Under the pieces are notes generated by a model. The model was not told where the DNA came from. It saw nothing but the letters and a program-made list of their open reading frames with translations, and searched no databases. A stretch of 64,000 bases of DNA from JBAZLV01 sp964586075 (lineage in GTDB: Bacteria; Nitrospirota; UBA9217): NCBI GenBank assembly GCA_964586075.1, contig CAZPGZ010000006.1:1-64000 (forward strand), given 5' to 3'. This document shows, in pieces, positions 7,285 through 16,080 of the stretch. The translations under genes were made by a program, and so were the position numbers. Every line of letters begins with the position of its first letter. Within the stretch, counting starts at the first letter, position 1.

Positions 7285-9264
7285 GTGGACAGTTATGTAT
7301 TGGTTCTATTGGCATTAGCCACGCTGTTGCCGGCTTTCAGCGCTGCGATCTGTTACGTGATACGTAATAGTGCCGTGCGCAACTTTGTCGTTGTAGTAAA
7401 TACCCTGGTGCTGTTTTATGTCGCCTGGGAATTTACGAGGCTCTTGATGGCTTCCAATGGAAGCATCAGAATTGATGAACATGCCTTGCCTTTTAATGTC
7501 GGCGAAATCATCAAGTATTTGGATGTGTTGCTTTTGGGCGTTATCGGTTATTACGGCTTTAAGCTGAAAAAACCGCTTATCATAACGCTTACGACGCTGC
7601 AGTTGATTCCGGTTATTATTTTTGAGTTTTTTATGCATCCTGCAGAACCGGCAACCGCATTTTTGATCGACTACTTATCTCTCGTTTTGATCCTGCTCAT
7701 TTCAATCGTTGGACCAATCATCAGCGTGTTTGCCATTGGCTACATGAAAGAGCACGAACATCATCTTCATTTGGAAAAGACAAAGCAACCGAGGTTCTTC
7801 ATGGTTCTTGTCGGCTTCCTCGGAGCGATGAACGCTCTTGTCATGACGAACAATCTTTCCTGGATGTACTTCTTCTGGGAAATAACCACCCTGTGTTCGT
7901 TCCTCCTGATCATGCATGATGAAAATGAAATCTCCATCAAGAACGCCATCCGGGCAGTTTGGATGAACTTGACGGGCGGTGTGGCTTTCATTGCTGCCAT
8001 TATCATCATCTACTATACCAAGGGGACCCTGTCCGTGGAAGACCTTGCCAAGGCGCCTGTCGCGGGTGAGTTCGTAGGGCTGTTCCCGGTGGCAATCGGC
8101 CTGTTGTGCTTTGCTGGCTTTACGAAGTCGGCTCAGTTCCCATTCCAGAGCTGGCTGCTCGGCGCAATGGTTGCTCCCACCCCGGTTTCCGCGTTGCTCC
8201 ACTCCAGCACCATGGTCAAAGCCGGCGTCTATCTCGTCGTTCGCTTTGCTCCGGCATATATTGGAACCATGCTCGGCAATATCGTGGCAATAGCAGGGGC
8301 CTTCACCTTCATGGCCGGCTCGGCAATCGCCATCAGCCAGAGCAACGCCAAGCGGGTGCTTGCGTATTCGACCATCGCGAACCTCGGTCTGATCATCTGC
8401 TGTGCCGGGATCGGCAACTATATTGCTCTTGGTGCCGCAATCCTTTTGATAATCTTCCACGGCGTATCCAAAGGTCTGCTGTTCCTCTGCGTCGGTACTG
8501 TTGAGCAGGGGATCGGGAGCCGGAACATTGAAGACATGCAGGGCGTCATGAAGAAAATGCCGTACACGACCATCATCATGGTCATCGGTGCGGTCTCCAT
8601 GCTGCTTCCGCCGTTCGGCGTCATGATCACCAAATGGCTTGCAATTGAAGCGGCAGTTAATCTTCCCCTCGTTCTGTTCCTGATCGTCCTCGGGGCTGCA
8701 TTTACCGTCGTGTTCTGGGTCAAGTGGATCGGGATCGTGCTTACCATGTCGTATAAGCCCAGCTACAAAATGGAAAAAATTGCGAAATCAATTTCGATTT
8801 CCTTGGCACTGCTTTTGATCGGAGTCTTCGTCGTTTGCATCGGCATTGCCCCCATGTACAACATGCTGATCGACCCGCAGTTGAAAGCATTTCATCTTGC
8901 CGATAAAGTCATTCTCCTTGGCGGCCAAGACGGCGGTATTTGGCTCCAGGCTTGGAACGGCAATATCGTCGGCGGTTTTGCCGTCCTGTCGGTCTTTGTC
9001 ATTCTCGGTGTGCTGCTTGTCGCAATACTGTACTATCTGAGAAGAGTGCGCCTGGATGAAGTGAGAACGCCGTACCTGTGCGGTGAAAATGTCGATGCGG
9101 ACATACGGGGTCTCCAATTCACCGGCCCTGGTGAAAAACCTGCAGATGTAATCGTCCGCAATTACTATTTCCAGGGATATTTCGGGGAAGATAAGCTTAC
9201 CCTCGTAATGAACCTGACTGCACTTGCAATAATTCTGTTAATGTTCGGGGTGGTGCTGAGATGA
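7285..9264 (+). CDS. echA: Ech hydrogenase subunit A (NuoL/MrpA-like proton channel subunit)
   Basis: This 659-aa, highly hydrophobic protein has the antiporter-like NuoL/HyfB fold, with many transmembrane helices. The Proton_antipo_M core includes SWMYFFWEITTLCSFLL, GFTKSAQFPFQSWLLGAM and APTPVSALLHSSTMVKAGVY, which carry the conserved Lys and His residues of proton-translocating channels. It is the largest membrane subunit of the energy-converting hydrogenase and couples ferredoxin-linked H2 chemistry to ion movement. The start is GTG, with AAAGGAG nine bases upstream. Its stop overlaps the echB start by four bases (ATGA). It is first in the canonical order echABCDEF, which supports EchA over NuoL. 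Transcription should come from the two promoters upstream. Confidence 0.92.
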   Translation: MDSYVLVLLALATLLPAFSAAICYVIRNSAVRNFVVVVNTLVLFYVAWEFTRLLMASNGSIRIDEHALPFNVGEIIKYLDVLLLGVIGYYGFKLKKPLIITLTTLQLIPVIIFEFFMHPAEPATAFLIDYLSLVLILLISIVGPIISVFAIGYMKEHEHHLHLEKTKQPRFFMVLVGFLGAMNALVMTNNLSWMYFFWEITTLCSFLLIMHDENEISIKNAIRAVWMNLTGGVAFIAAIIIIYYTKGTLSVEDLAKAPVAGEFVGLFPVAIGLLCFAGFTKSAQFPFQSWLLGAMVAPTPVSALLHSSTMVKAGVYLVVRFAPAYIGTMLGNIVAIAGAFTFMAGSAIAISQSNAKRVLAYSTIANLGLIICCAGIGNYIALGAAILLIIFHGVSKGLLFLCVGTVEQGIGSRNIEDMQGVMKKMPYTTIIMVIGAVSMLLPPFGVMITKWLAIEAAVNLPLVLFLIVLGAAFTVVFWVKWIGIVLTMSYKPSYKMEKIAKSISISLALLLIGVFVVCIGIAPMYNMLIDPQLKAFHLADKVILLGGQDGGIWLQAWNGNIVGGFAVLSVFVILGVLLVAILYYLRRVRLDEVRTPYLCGENVDADIRGLQFTGPGEKPADVIVRNYYFQGYFGEDKLTLVMNLTALAIILLMFGVVLR

Positions 9265-10115
9265 CAAACAATATACTTATTGCCGTTATAGCTATCGTTG
9301 CTGCACCGATTATTGGTGGGTTGCTGTCCGGTATCGACCGGAGATTGACTGCCCGGTTCCAAAACCGGTTCGGACCACCGATCCTGCAGCCGTTTTATGA
9401 TTTTTTCAAACTGTTGGGCAAAGAGAGCATTGCGGTAAACCAGACACAGATCGTTTATGTATGGGCGCATCTCCTGTTTGCCATTGCCAGCCTCGTACTG
9501 CTGGTGCTGAAACAGGATCTGCTGGTGCTGATTTTCGTGCTCGCTTTCTCCACGATATCTCTCATTATCGGCGCCATGAGCGTGCGTTCGCCTTATAGCA
9601 AGGTCGGTGCTCAGAGAGAGATCATTCAGATGCTTTCGTATGAGCCGGTGCTCCTGCTCATGGTCATCGGCATCTATATGATCACGAAGAGCTTCATGAT
9701 TGAGAGTGTGTTCACGCTCAATACACCATTGCTGTTCAGCCTGCCGCTTGTATTTTTTGCCTTCCTGTATGTCCTGACCATCAAGTTGCGCAAGTCTCCG
9801 TTCGATTTTTCGACTTCGCATCACGGGCATCAGGAATTGATCAAGGGACTGACCACCGAATTCTCAGGACCCCAGCTGGCCCTCATCGAGTTGACACACT
9901 GGTATGATCTGGTCATTCTGCTGGGTATCATTGCGTTGTTTTTCGCAAATCCCCTGTGGGTGGGAATCCTGATCGCGCTGGGTGCGTATTTCATCGAGCT
10001 TGTCATCGACAATATCTGCGCCCGCATGACATGGCAGTGGATGGTGAAGGCAACCTATTTGGTGGGCATCGGGTCTGCCGGAGTTAATATCATTTGGCTC
10101 TATCTGAAAGCATAA
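9261..10115 (+). CDS. echB: Ech hydrogenase subunit B (NuoH-like membrane subunit)
   Basis: This 284-aa membrane protein has the NuoH/HyfC fold. GGLLSGIDRRLTARFQNRFG at the N-terminus and the cytoplasmic loop SPYSKVGAQREIIQMLSYEP are signatures of the subunit that anchors the hydrogenase module and forms the entry of the proton path. SPFDFSTSHHGHQELIKG is the second conserved loop. About eight transmembrane segments are apparent. Translation is coupled to echA by a 4-bp overlap. The length agrees with known EchB proteins. Confidence 0.93.
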   Translation: MTNNILIAVIAIVAAPIIGGLLSGIDRRLTARFQNRFGPPILQPFYDFFKLLGKESIAVNQTQIVYVWAHLLFAIASLVLLVLKQDLLVLIFVLAFSTISLIIGAMSVRSPYSKVGAQREIIQMLSYEPVLLLMVIGIYMITKSFMIESVFTLNTPLLFSLPLVFFAFLYVLTIKLRKSPFDFSTSHHGHQELIKGLTTEFSGPQLALIELTHWYDLVILLGIIALFFANPLWVGILIALGAYFIELVIDNICARMTWQWMVKATYLVGIGSAGVNIIWLYLKA

Positions 10116-10130
10116 GGACGGTGACGAAAA

Positions 10131-10601
10131 ATGGGAATTATAAGCAAATCAAGAATTAAATCTCCCTGGGTCATACATGTCAATTGCACCGCATGTAACG
10201 GATGCGACATTGAGGTGGTAGCCGCTTTGACTCCTGTATACGACCTGGAGCGTTTTGGAATTGTGAACGTAGGAAATCCCAAGCATGCAGACGTGATGCT
10301 GGTGACGGGTTCGGTAAACAACAGGACCGCGAGAATCATAAAAAACCTGTATGATCAGATGCCGGAGCCGAAGGCTGTCGTTGCCATCGGCGCCTGCGGC
10401 GGTACGGGCGGTATTTTTGCAGAATGTTATAATGTGGTAGGCGGCGTAGATAAGGTCGTGCCGGTTGATGCTTATGTTCCGGGCTGCCCTCCGAGACCGG
10501 AAGCTCTTATCGACGGAGTGGTTGCAGCACTGGGAAAAATGGAAGAAAAAGCCCAGCAAATGAAGAAAAAAATTAAAGAACGCAAAGCAGCTATCGCTTG
10601 A
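10131..10601 (+). CDS. echC: Ech hydrogenase small subunit (NuoB-like)
   Basis: This 156-aa protein carries the proximal [4Fe-4S] cluster of the hydrogenase. Ligand motifs are CTACNGCD at residues 19-26, a Cys in IGACGGTGG and PGCPPRPE. It is the short group 4 type, without the extra cluster domain of uptake hydrogenase small subunits. A ribosome binding site (AAGGACGGTGA) precedes the ATG. The Lys-rich C-terminal tail (KKKIKERKAAIA) is likely cytosolic. It forms the catalytic dimer with EchE. Confidence 0.94.
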   Translation: MGIISKSRIKSPWVIHVNCTACNGCDIEVVAALTPVYDLERFGIVNVGNPKHADVMLVTGSVNNRTARIIKNLYDQMPEPKAVVAIGACGGTGGIFAECYNVVGGVDKVVPVDAYVPGCPPRPEALIDGVVAALGKMEEKAQQMKKKIKERKAAIA

Positions 10602-10636
10602 GAAGCAAAGGCCAGCGCATAATTTAAGGAGGCGGT

Positions 10637-11008
10637 ATGATAGACAATGTAACGGAAATTTCCAAAGCCCAGCTTCTCAGCGAGACACAAAAAATGCTCA
10701 GCCAGAATTATCGGCTTGTAACGGCGACCTGTGTCGACCTGGGAGAGGGGAATCTCGACGTACTGTATCACTTTGACAAGGATACGCAACTCAAGAATCT
10801 CCGCATCAAGGCACAACGGGGAGAGGATATCCCCAGCATCTCATCGGTGTATTTGTGTGCGGTGCTCATTGAAAATGAAATGAAAGAATTATTCGGCCTG
10901 AACGTTACCGGTATGGCCATTGATTACGGCGGACATTTTCTTCTGACGCCCGAGGAACTGAAGAATCCTCAGTCCAAGATCTCCATTGTACAGAAGGGTG
11001 AAAAATAA
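10637..11008 (+). CDS. echD: Ech hydrogenase subunit D (NuoC-like)
   Basis: This 123-aa protein belongs to the NuoC 30-kDa family and matches EchD in size. It has an alpha/beta domain ending in the conserved stretch SSVYLCAVLIENEMKELFGL, where family members carry an ERE/EME motif that contacts the large subunit. It binds no cofactor; its role is structural in the hydrogenase arm. AAGGAGGCGGT precedes the ATG. The echE start lies one base after its stop. Confidence 0.9.
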   Translation: MIDNVTEISKAQLLSETQKMLSQNYRLVTATCVDLGEGNLDVLYHFDKDTQLKNLRIKAQRGEDIPSISSVYLCAVLIENEMKELFGLNVTGMAIDYGGHFLLTPEELKNPQSKISIVQKGEK

Positions 11009-11009
11009 A

Positions 11010-12089
11010 ATGAACAACAAAACTACTATACCATTCGGACCGCAGCACCCAGTTTTGCCGGAACCCCTTCATCTCAAGCTCGTGATGGAGGACGAAAAGG
11101 TGGTAGAGGCAATTCCGGCCCTCGGATACGTTCACCGCGGACTGGAAAAACTTGCTGAAGTAAAGGATTTTACGCAGAACACATTTCTGGTAGAAAGAAT
11201 CTGCGGCATCTGCAGCGTCATGCATGCACAGGCCTATGTCCAGGGCATAGAAGCCTTGATGAATGTCGAAGTTCCCAAACGGGCGAAGTATCTCAGAGTC
11301 ATCTGGGCGGAGCTTCATCGCATCCACAGCCACCTTTTGTGGCTTGGTCTTCTTGCTGACGCGTTTGGTTTTGAAAGCCTGTTCATGCAGTGCTGGCGCG
11401 ACCGCGAGAAGGTCATGGATATCATGGAGGAGACTGCCGGAGCGCGCGTTGTTATCTCCATTAATACCGTCGGCGGAACGCGGAGAGACTTGACGGCAGA
11501 GCAGATGGCTAAAATCGTCAAGGTCGTTGATGATGTGTATGCCGATATGAAGGTCATGGAAGGCGCCTTCCTGAACGATTACACTGTCAAGCACAGACTG
11601 TGCGGTGTAGGCACGTTAAGCACCGCAGAGGCATACGCCCTCGGAGCAGTTGGTCCGATGGGCCGCGCAAGCGGAATTGCACAAGACCTCAGGACGCTGG
11701 GCTACGCAGCCTACGGCGACCTTGATTTCCAGATGGTCGTTGAGAAGGACGGCGACAGCTGGGCCAGAACTGCCGTGCGTTTCAAGGAAGTCTTTGAGTG
11801 CATCCGTCTCATCAAGGTTGCCATTCAAAAAATCCCTTCAGGTGACTTTGCGGTTCCGGTGAAGGGAAATCCGACGGGAGAGGTCATATCCCGCGTCGAA
11901 CAGCCCCGTGGAGAAGTTCTCTACTACATTAAAGGCAATGGCACGAAGAATCTGGACAGGTTGCGGGTAAGAACTCCGACATTCGCAAACATCCCGACGC
12001 TTTTAAAAATGATTCCTGGCAGTTATCTCGCAGATGTCCCGGTGCTGCTATTAACGATTGATCCTTGCATAAGCTGCACGGAAAGGTAG
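11010..12089 (+). CDS. echE: Ech hydrogenase large subunit, [NiFe] centre (NuoD-like)
   Basis: This 359-aa catalytic subunit has both Cys pairs that bind the Ni-Fe centre: RICGIC at residues 63-68 and DPCISCTER at the extreme C-terminus (Cys 353 and 356). All four ligands are present, so this is a true hydrogenase and not a complex I subunit. The protein ends at the residue where other hydrogenase large subunits are cut during maturation, so no protease step seems needed; the related CooH is known to lack the extension. I chose ATG 11010, behind AAGGGTG. An upstream in-frame ATG at 10986 would overlap echD by 23 bp and adds a basic tail. Reaction: reversible H2 formation with ferredoxin as the likely partner. 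Confidence 0.95.
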   Translation: MNNKTTIPFGPQHPVLPEPLHLKLVMEDEKVVEAIPALGYVHRGLEKLAEVKDFTQNTFLVERICGICSVMHAQAYVQGIEALMNVEVPKRAKYLRVIWAELHRIHSHLLWLGLLADAFGFESLFMQCWRDREKVMDIMEETAGARVVISINTVGGTRRDLTAEQMAKIVKVVDDVYADMKVMEGAFLNDYTVKHRLCGVGTLSTAEAYALGAVGPMGRASGIAQDLRTLGYAAYGDLDFQMVVEKDGDSWARTAVRFKEVFECIRLIKVAIQKIPSGDFAVPVKGNPTGEVISRVEQPRGEVLYYIKGNGTKNLDRLRVRTPTFANIPTLLKMIPGSYLADVPVLLLTIDPCISCTER

Positions 12090-12098
12090 GAGAATAAC

Positions 12099-12467
12099 AT
12101 GTTTGATTTCTTGGGAAACGTATTAAAAAATGTTGCCTCAAAGCCGGCGACAAGGATGTATCCGTATGAAAAAAGGCCCCCCATGAAAGACACACGGGGA
12201 GCGCTCGGCGAGATCAATATCAATACCTGCATTTTCTGCAGTATATGCGAAAAAAGATGTCCTGCAAATGCGATTACGGTCAATAAAGTTGAGCGATCAT
12301 GGGAGCTCAACCGTCTGAAATGCATTGTCTGTAACGTGTGCGTTGAAGCCTGTCCGAAAGACTGCTTGAAGATGGACGAGGCACACCTGCCAGGGCTCTT
12401 TACCCGGGAGAAGATAAAACGCATCGGTCCTCCCAAACCGGCAGCACCTGCAAAACCTGCAGAATAG
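12099..12467 (+). CDS. echF: Ech hydrogenase ferredoxin-like subunit (NuoI-like)
   Basis: This 122-aa protein has two [4Fe-4S] motifs, CIFCSICEKRCP and CIVCNVCVEACP, each CxxCxxCxxxCP. The N-terminus (MYPYEKRPP) resembles NuoI/EchF. It should pass electrons between soluble ferredoxin and EchC. The C-terminal tail is rich in Pro, Ala and Lys. GGTAGGAG precedes the ATG. It is the last subunit gene of the complete six-gene set, and a strong terminator follows 28 bp after the stop. Confidence 0.94.
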   Translation: MFDFLGNVLKNVASKPATRMYPYEKRPPMKDTRGALGEININTCIFCSICEKRCPANAITVNKVERSWELNRLKCIVCNVCVEACPKDCLKMDEAHLPGLFTREKIKRIGPPKPAAPAKPAE

Positions 12468-12494
12468 CTGTTTCGGAAACACTGTTCCAACTTG

Positions 12495-12533
12495 CATACA
12501 GGCGAGGGTATTTATCCTCGCCTGTATGTTTAT
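12495..12533 (+). terminator. Terminator after echF
   Basis: A perfect 13-bp stem, CATACAGGCGAGG (12495-12507) with CCTCGCCTGTATG (12516-12528), an 8-base loop and a short T-rich tail. The tail is weak, so some read-through into hypA is possible. Confidence 0.8.
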
Positions 12534-12642
12534 GGGGAGCTATTCACCAGCGCTTTAAATTTCACACCTACTATTGTCCTGTTACTTTGCAAGACTTTTT
12601 CGGGAACAATGCTGCTGACAAGGCTCTAAAGGATCGTTTATT

Positions 12643-12984
12643 ATGCATGAGTACGCAGTTACACAAGGTTTGATCGAACTGGTTTTGCAGGAAGCGAACA
12701 AGGCCGGTGCGAAGAAAGTGACTGAGATCAGATTGGTAATCGGTGATTTATCCACGATTCTTGACGAATCGGTCCAGATGTACTTCGATATTATGAGTGA
12801 AGGCACTATTACACAAGGTGCCAAACTAACTTTTAGAAGAATCGCCTCCAGATTTTTGTGCAAGAACTGTGGGCATGAATTCGAGAAACCGCCGCGGGGA
12901 TTTGATTGTCCGCTATGCGGAGGGTTCGGCCTTCCTACGGGTGTCGGAAAAGAATTTTATATTGAAAGTATTGACATTGAATAA
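12643..12984 (+). CDS. hypA: Hydrogenase maturation nickel metallochaperone HypA
   Basis: This 113-aa protein begins MHEY, giving the conserved His2 nickel ligand of HypA. It carries the zinc-binding pairs CKNC and CPLC in the second half. It delivers nickel to the large hydrogenase subunit together with HypB. Length and layout are standard. It follows the ech operon and immediately precedes hypB, so the pair probably serves EchE. No hypCDEF genes are in the window, so they must lie elsewhere. Confidence 0.93.
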   Translation: MHEYAVTQGLIELVLQEANKAGAKKVTEIRLVIGDLSTILDESVQMYFDIMSEGTITQGAKLTFRRIASRFLCKNCGHEFEKPPRGFDCPLCGGFGLPTGVGKEFYIESIDIE

Positions 12985-13022
12985 AAGACTTGCTGATAAA
13001 AGTCACAAGGGGCATGCTCACC

Positions 13023-13676
13023 ATGGAAATAAAAGTTATGAAGAATATCATGCAAGCAAATGACAAGCTTGCTGATGAAAATAGAACATATTTCAAAAAA
13101 CACGGGATTACGGCGATTAACGTAATGGCTTCGCCTGGTTCAGGGAAAACCAGCGTTATTCTCCAGCTGATTAAAGCGTTAGGATCGAAAATCGGCTTTG
13201 GCGTTATCGAAGGAGATATCGCGTCCAGTATAGACGCAGAAACAATCGACAAACTGGGGATCCCGGTGCAGCAGATTAATACGAGCGGCGGATGCCATCT
13301 TGATGCAAATATGATCAAGACAGTCGTTAAAAATCTCAATTTAAAAAGCAACTCAATTTTACTTATTGAGAATGTCGGGAACCTTGTGTGTCCTTCCACA
13401 TTTGACCTGGGAGAGTCGCTTAAGCTGGTGATTGCAAGTGTTCCCGAGGGGCATGATAAACCTTATAAATACACCACTATGTTTATGGTGGCGGATGTTA
13501 TAGTCCTGAATAAATCAGACTTAATGCCCTATATAGATTTTGATAAGGACAGCTTCTATAAAGGGGTGCGGGCAGTGAATCAAAAAGCTCCTGTTTTTGA
13601 ATTATCCTGCAGAACGGGAGACGGTGTGCAGGCATTCATACACTGGATACAGGAAAGAACAACCACAAATACGTGA
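13023..13676 (+). CDS. hypB: Hydrogenase maturation GTPase HypB
   Basis: This protein of about 217 aa is a SIMIBI-class GTPase. The P-loop is MASPGSGKTSV, the conserved metal-site region is TSGGCHLDANM (Cys-His), and NKSD is the G4 motif. It drives GTP-dependent nickel insertion with HypA. It lacks the N-terminal His-rich nickel-storage stretch and the N-terminal CCxxxC motif seen in some HypB proteins. I chose ATG 13023 with AAGGGG about ten bases upstream; a TTG at 12990 is less likely. It lies 38 bp after hypA. Confidence 0.92.
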   Translation: MEIKVMKNIMQANDKLADENRTYFKKHGITAINVMASPGSGKTSVILQLIKALGSKIGFGVIEGDIASSIDAETIDKLGIPVQQINTSGGCHLDANMIKTVVKNLNLKSNSILLIENVGNLVCPSTFDLGESLKLVIASVPEGHDKPYKYTTMFMVADVIVLNKSDLMPYIDFDKDSFYKGVRAVNQKAPVFELSCRTGDGVQAFIHWIQERTTTNT

Positions 13677-13698
13677 TAATTTCATGATACCGCAATGC

Positions 13699-13735
13699 AA
13701 GGGCCATCGGTTACCAAACGGGCCCTTTTTGTTTT
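13699..13735 (+). terminator. Terminator after hypB
   Basis: AAGGGCC (13699-13705) pairs with GGCCCTT (13721-13727) around a 15-base loop, followed by a run of T. It separates hydrogenase maturation genes from the transporter gene. Confidence 0.65.
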
Positions 13736-13791
13736 CTTTGACTTATGAAATTTTTCGTTGACGAATGCCCGGAAAATGGGCATAGTAGTAC

Positions 13792-15462
13792 ATGATACTT
13801 ATCAGCCTTTTCGGCGGCCTGCTTCTTCTGCTTTATGGTATCAAGCTTCTCAATGACGGTCTTCAGTATGTGGCCGGCTCGAAAATCCGCTCTCTTCTTC
13901 GCTCTCTTACCAGCAACAAACTTCTTGCTGTCGGCGGTGGTGCTTTTATCACCGGACTCGTTCAATCAAGCAGTGCAACATCGGTCATGCTCATCGGTTT
14001 TGTGAGCGCCGGTCTTATGACGTTCCGACAAACGCTGCCGGTTATTCTCGGAGCAGATATTGGCGCCACCCTCACGGTTCAGCTCATCGCTTTTCACGTT
14101 TATGACTATGCCGTGCTTTTTATTGGAATCGGTTTAACACTTTTTTTGTTCGCCAAAAGAATTCTTTTTAAAAACATTGGACAAAGCGTCCTCGGTTTTG
14201 GTTTCGTTTTCCTTTCGCTCAAAATCATGATCGATGCGATGACACCGCTTAATAATAATACGTTATTTCAGCAGGTGTTTATCGTCCTTACAGCCACTCC
14301 ATTTCTCGCCATTGCGCTTTCTGTTATATTAACCGCCCTGATTCACAGCAGCGCTGCCACCATCGGCCTGGCGCTGGTGCTTGCAGAAAGCGGTCTGATA
14401 CCGTTTCATACTTCGGTCTATATTGTTTTCGGTGCCAATATAGGTACCTGCGCAACGGCGCTACTTGCGAGCCTGCGCTCGCCCGTAGAAGCCCGTCGCG
14501 TCGCCTGGGTGCACGTTGCTTTTAAAATCTCCGCAGTGCTGCTGTTTCTTCCCTTTCTCGGCATGTTTCAAGACATGGTCCTTGCCACGACGCCGGATGC
14601 CTCCCGCCAGATCGCGAACGTTCATACTTTTTTTAACGCCATCATGGCGTTGATTTTTTTGCCGCTTACCGGTTTTTTCGCTTCCCTTGTCATTAAACTC
14701 GTTCCAGAAAATGCTGAAGAAAAAAAATTTGGGCCTCTTTATCTGGATGATCATGTACTCGGAACACCTTCACTCGCCCTGGGACAGGCCACTCGTGAAG
14801 CTCTCCGCGCATCGGATATCGTGCGGGAGATGCTCGTTGATTCAGTGAAGGTTTTTCAAAACGACGACCAATCCCTCATAACCGGAATAAAAAATAAAGA
14901 CAATCTTGTTGATATTCTCGACCGTCATATCCGGCTTTATTTGACACGGCTTTCCTCCTCAAACCTTACCGATTCACAGTCGAGACGGGCTGTCGTCGTC
15001 CTGGAAATTTCCAGGAATCTTGAAATTATCGGAGATATTATCGACAGGAATATTATGCACCTGGCGCTCAAACGTATTGATAAAGGACTTGTTTTTTCGA
15101 AAGAGGGAATGGAGGAAATTATCCGGTTTCATACCAAAATTTTGGAAAATTTCGACACTGCCATTTCGGCATTTGCCACCAACGATCGTGATCTTGCAGA
15201 CCGTGTTCTCAGAAATAAAGAAGATTTGGGTGATATGGGACGGGAACTGGTCCAGGCGCATCTTGACCGGCTCAGGAAGGGCTTTCGGGAGTCAATCGAA
15301 ACAAGCCACATTCACCTTGACCTTATTGGGCATCTTGGACGCATTAATTCCCTTATTACGCACATCATTTACCCGATCACTGAAGAAAAAAGGGTTCGGG
15401 GAAGGGAAGATATGGGAATTGACGCACAAGATGGATATACGACCGGAGGGCGTCAGCAATGA
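13792..15462 (+). CDS. Na/Pi cotransporter family protein with PhoU-like domain
   Basis: This 556-aa inner-membrane protein has two inverted NptA-type repeats with the signature QSSSATSVMLIGF near residue 60 and HSSAATIGLAL near 185. The C-terminal cytosolic part (about 330-540) is an all-helical PhoU-like region. The family (YjbB/NptA) moves phosphate with sodium, in many bacteria probably as an exporter that limits intracellular phosphate. The ribosome binding site is weak. The stop overlaps the next start by 4 bp. No Pho box was seen upstream. Confidence 0.88.
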   Translation: MILISLFGGLLLLLYGIKLLNDGLQYVAGSKIRSLLRSLTSNKLLAVGGGAFITGLVQSSSATSVMLIGFVSAGLMTFRQTLPVILGADIGATLTVQLIAFHVYDYAVLFIGIGLTLFLFAKRILFKNIGQSVLGFGFVFLSLKIMIDAMTPLNNNTLFQQVFIVLTATPFLAIALSVILTALIHSSAATIGLALVLAESGLIPFHTSVYIVFGANIGTCATALLASLRSPVEARRVAWVHVAFKISAVLLFLPFLGMFQDMVLATTPDASRQIANVHTFFNAIMALIFLPLTGFFASLVIKLVPENAEEKKFGPLYLDDHVLGTPSLALGQATREALRASDIVREMLVDSVKVFQNDDQSLITGIKNKDNLVDILDRHIRLYLTRLSSSNLTDSQSRRAVVVLEISRNLEIIGDIIDRNIMHLALKRIDKGLVFSKEGMEEIIRFHTKILENFDTAISAFATNDRDLADRVLRNKEDLGDMGRELVQAHLDRLRKGFRESIETSHIHLDLIGHLGRINSLITHIIYPITEEKRVRGREDMGIDAQDGYTTGGRQQ

Positions 15463-15857
15463 TTGCACAGTTGCGGGTGAAGACGAATTCAAGAACTGAA
15501 TTCATTGATATTACCCAGATGATTGAAAAGGCACTTTTAGAAACTGGTGTTCGCTCTGGGCTCTGTTCCCTGTTTGTTCCTCATACAACAGCTGCTGTCA
15601 CCATCAATGAGAACTCCGACAGAAATGTGCCGCATGATATTGTTAAGGAATTGAATACAGTCATTCCTTTTGATGACAAGTATACTCATTTTGAAGGAAA
15701 TTCCGCAGCACACATAAAATCAAGCATCATCGGCGCATCCGTGATGCTTATGGTTGAAGATGGAAAACTTGCTCTCGGTACATGGCAAGCCGTCTTTTTT
15801 TGTGAATTCGACGGGCCCCGTGACCGCAGCATCCTTGTTAAAGTAGTCCGAGATTAA
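15459..15857 (+). CDS. YjbQ/UPF0047 family protein
   Basis: This 132-aa protein fits the small single-domain YjbQ family. Diagnostic segments are FVPHTTAAVTINEN and GNSAAHIKSSIIG, with conserved His and Asn residues in a trimeric beta-fold, and the C-terminal FDGPRDR. Some members have weak thiamine-phosphate synthase activity in vivo; the main role is not settled. Its ATG overlaps the transporter stop (ATGA), so the two are co-translated. Confidence 0.9.
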   Translation: MIAQLRVKTNSRTEFIDITQMIEKALLETGVRSGLCSLFVPHTTAAVTINENSDRNVPHDIVKELNTVIPFDDKYTHFEGNSAAHIKSSIIGASVMLMVEDGKLALGTWQAVFFCEFDGPRDRSILVKVVRD

Positions 15858-15878
15858 CTGATCTTCCCCGGAGGTTTT

Positions 15879-16076
15879 ATGCAGTGTAAAACGGTTGAAA
15901 ACAAAAAGAAATGTACTTGTACGTACGAACCATGCTCACGCAAAGGGAATTGTTGTGCGTGTCTTCAATACCACCTTCAGTCCCAGGAACTTCCTGCGTG
16001 CGCGTTCCCTCCGGAGGTAGAGAGAACATTCGATCGGTCATTCGACCGCTTTATATCTTGGTATAACAGGAGATAA
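15879..16076 (+). CDS. Small Cys-rich protein (DUF6485-like)
   Basis: This 65-aa protein has eight Cys residues, most in the pattern CTCTYEPCSRKGNCCACLQY, followed by a conserved-looking tail ending in FDRFISWYNRR. The pattern suggests binding of zinc or an iron-sulfur cluster. It matches from memory the DUF6485 family of anaerobes, whose function is unknown. CGGAGG precedes the ATG. It sits 21 bp after the YjbQ gene and 4 bp before the TPR peptidase gene, so all probably share a transcript. Confidence 0.75.
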   Translation: MQCKTVENKKKCTCTYEPCSRKGNCCACLQYHLQSQELPACAFPPEVERTFDRSFDRFISWYNRR

Positions 16077-16080
16077 TGCC

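Noticed and set aside
7702..8460. Minus-strand frame of 252 aa
   Set aside because: It is antisense to echA; its very polar composition is what results from reading a membrane-protein gene backwards.
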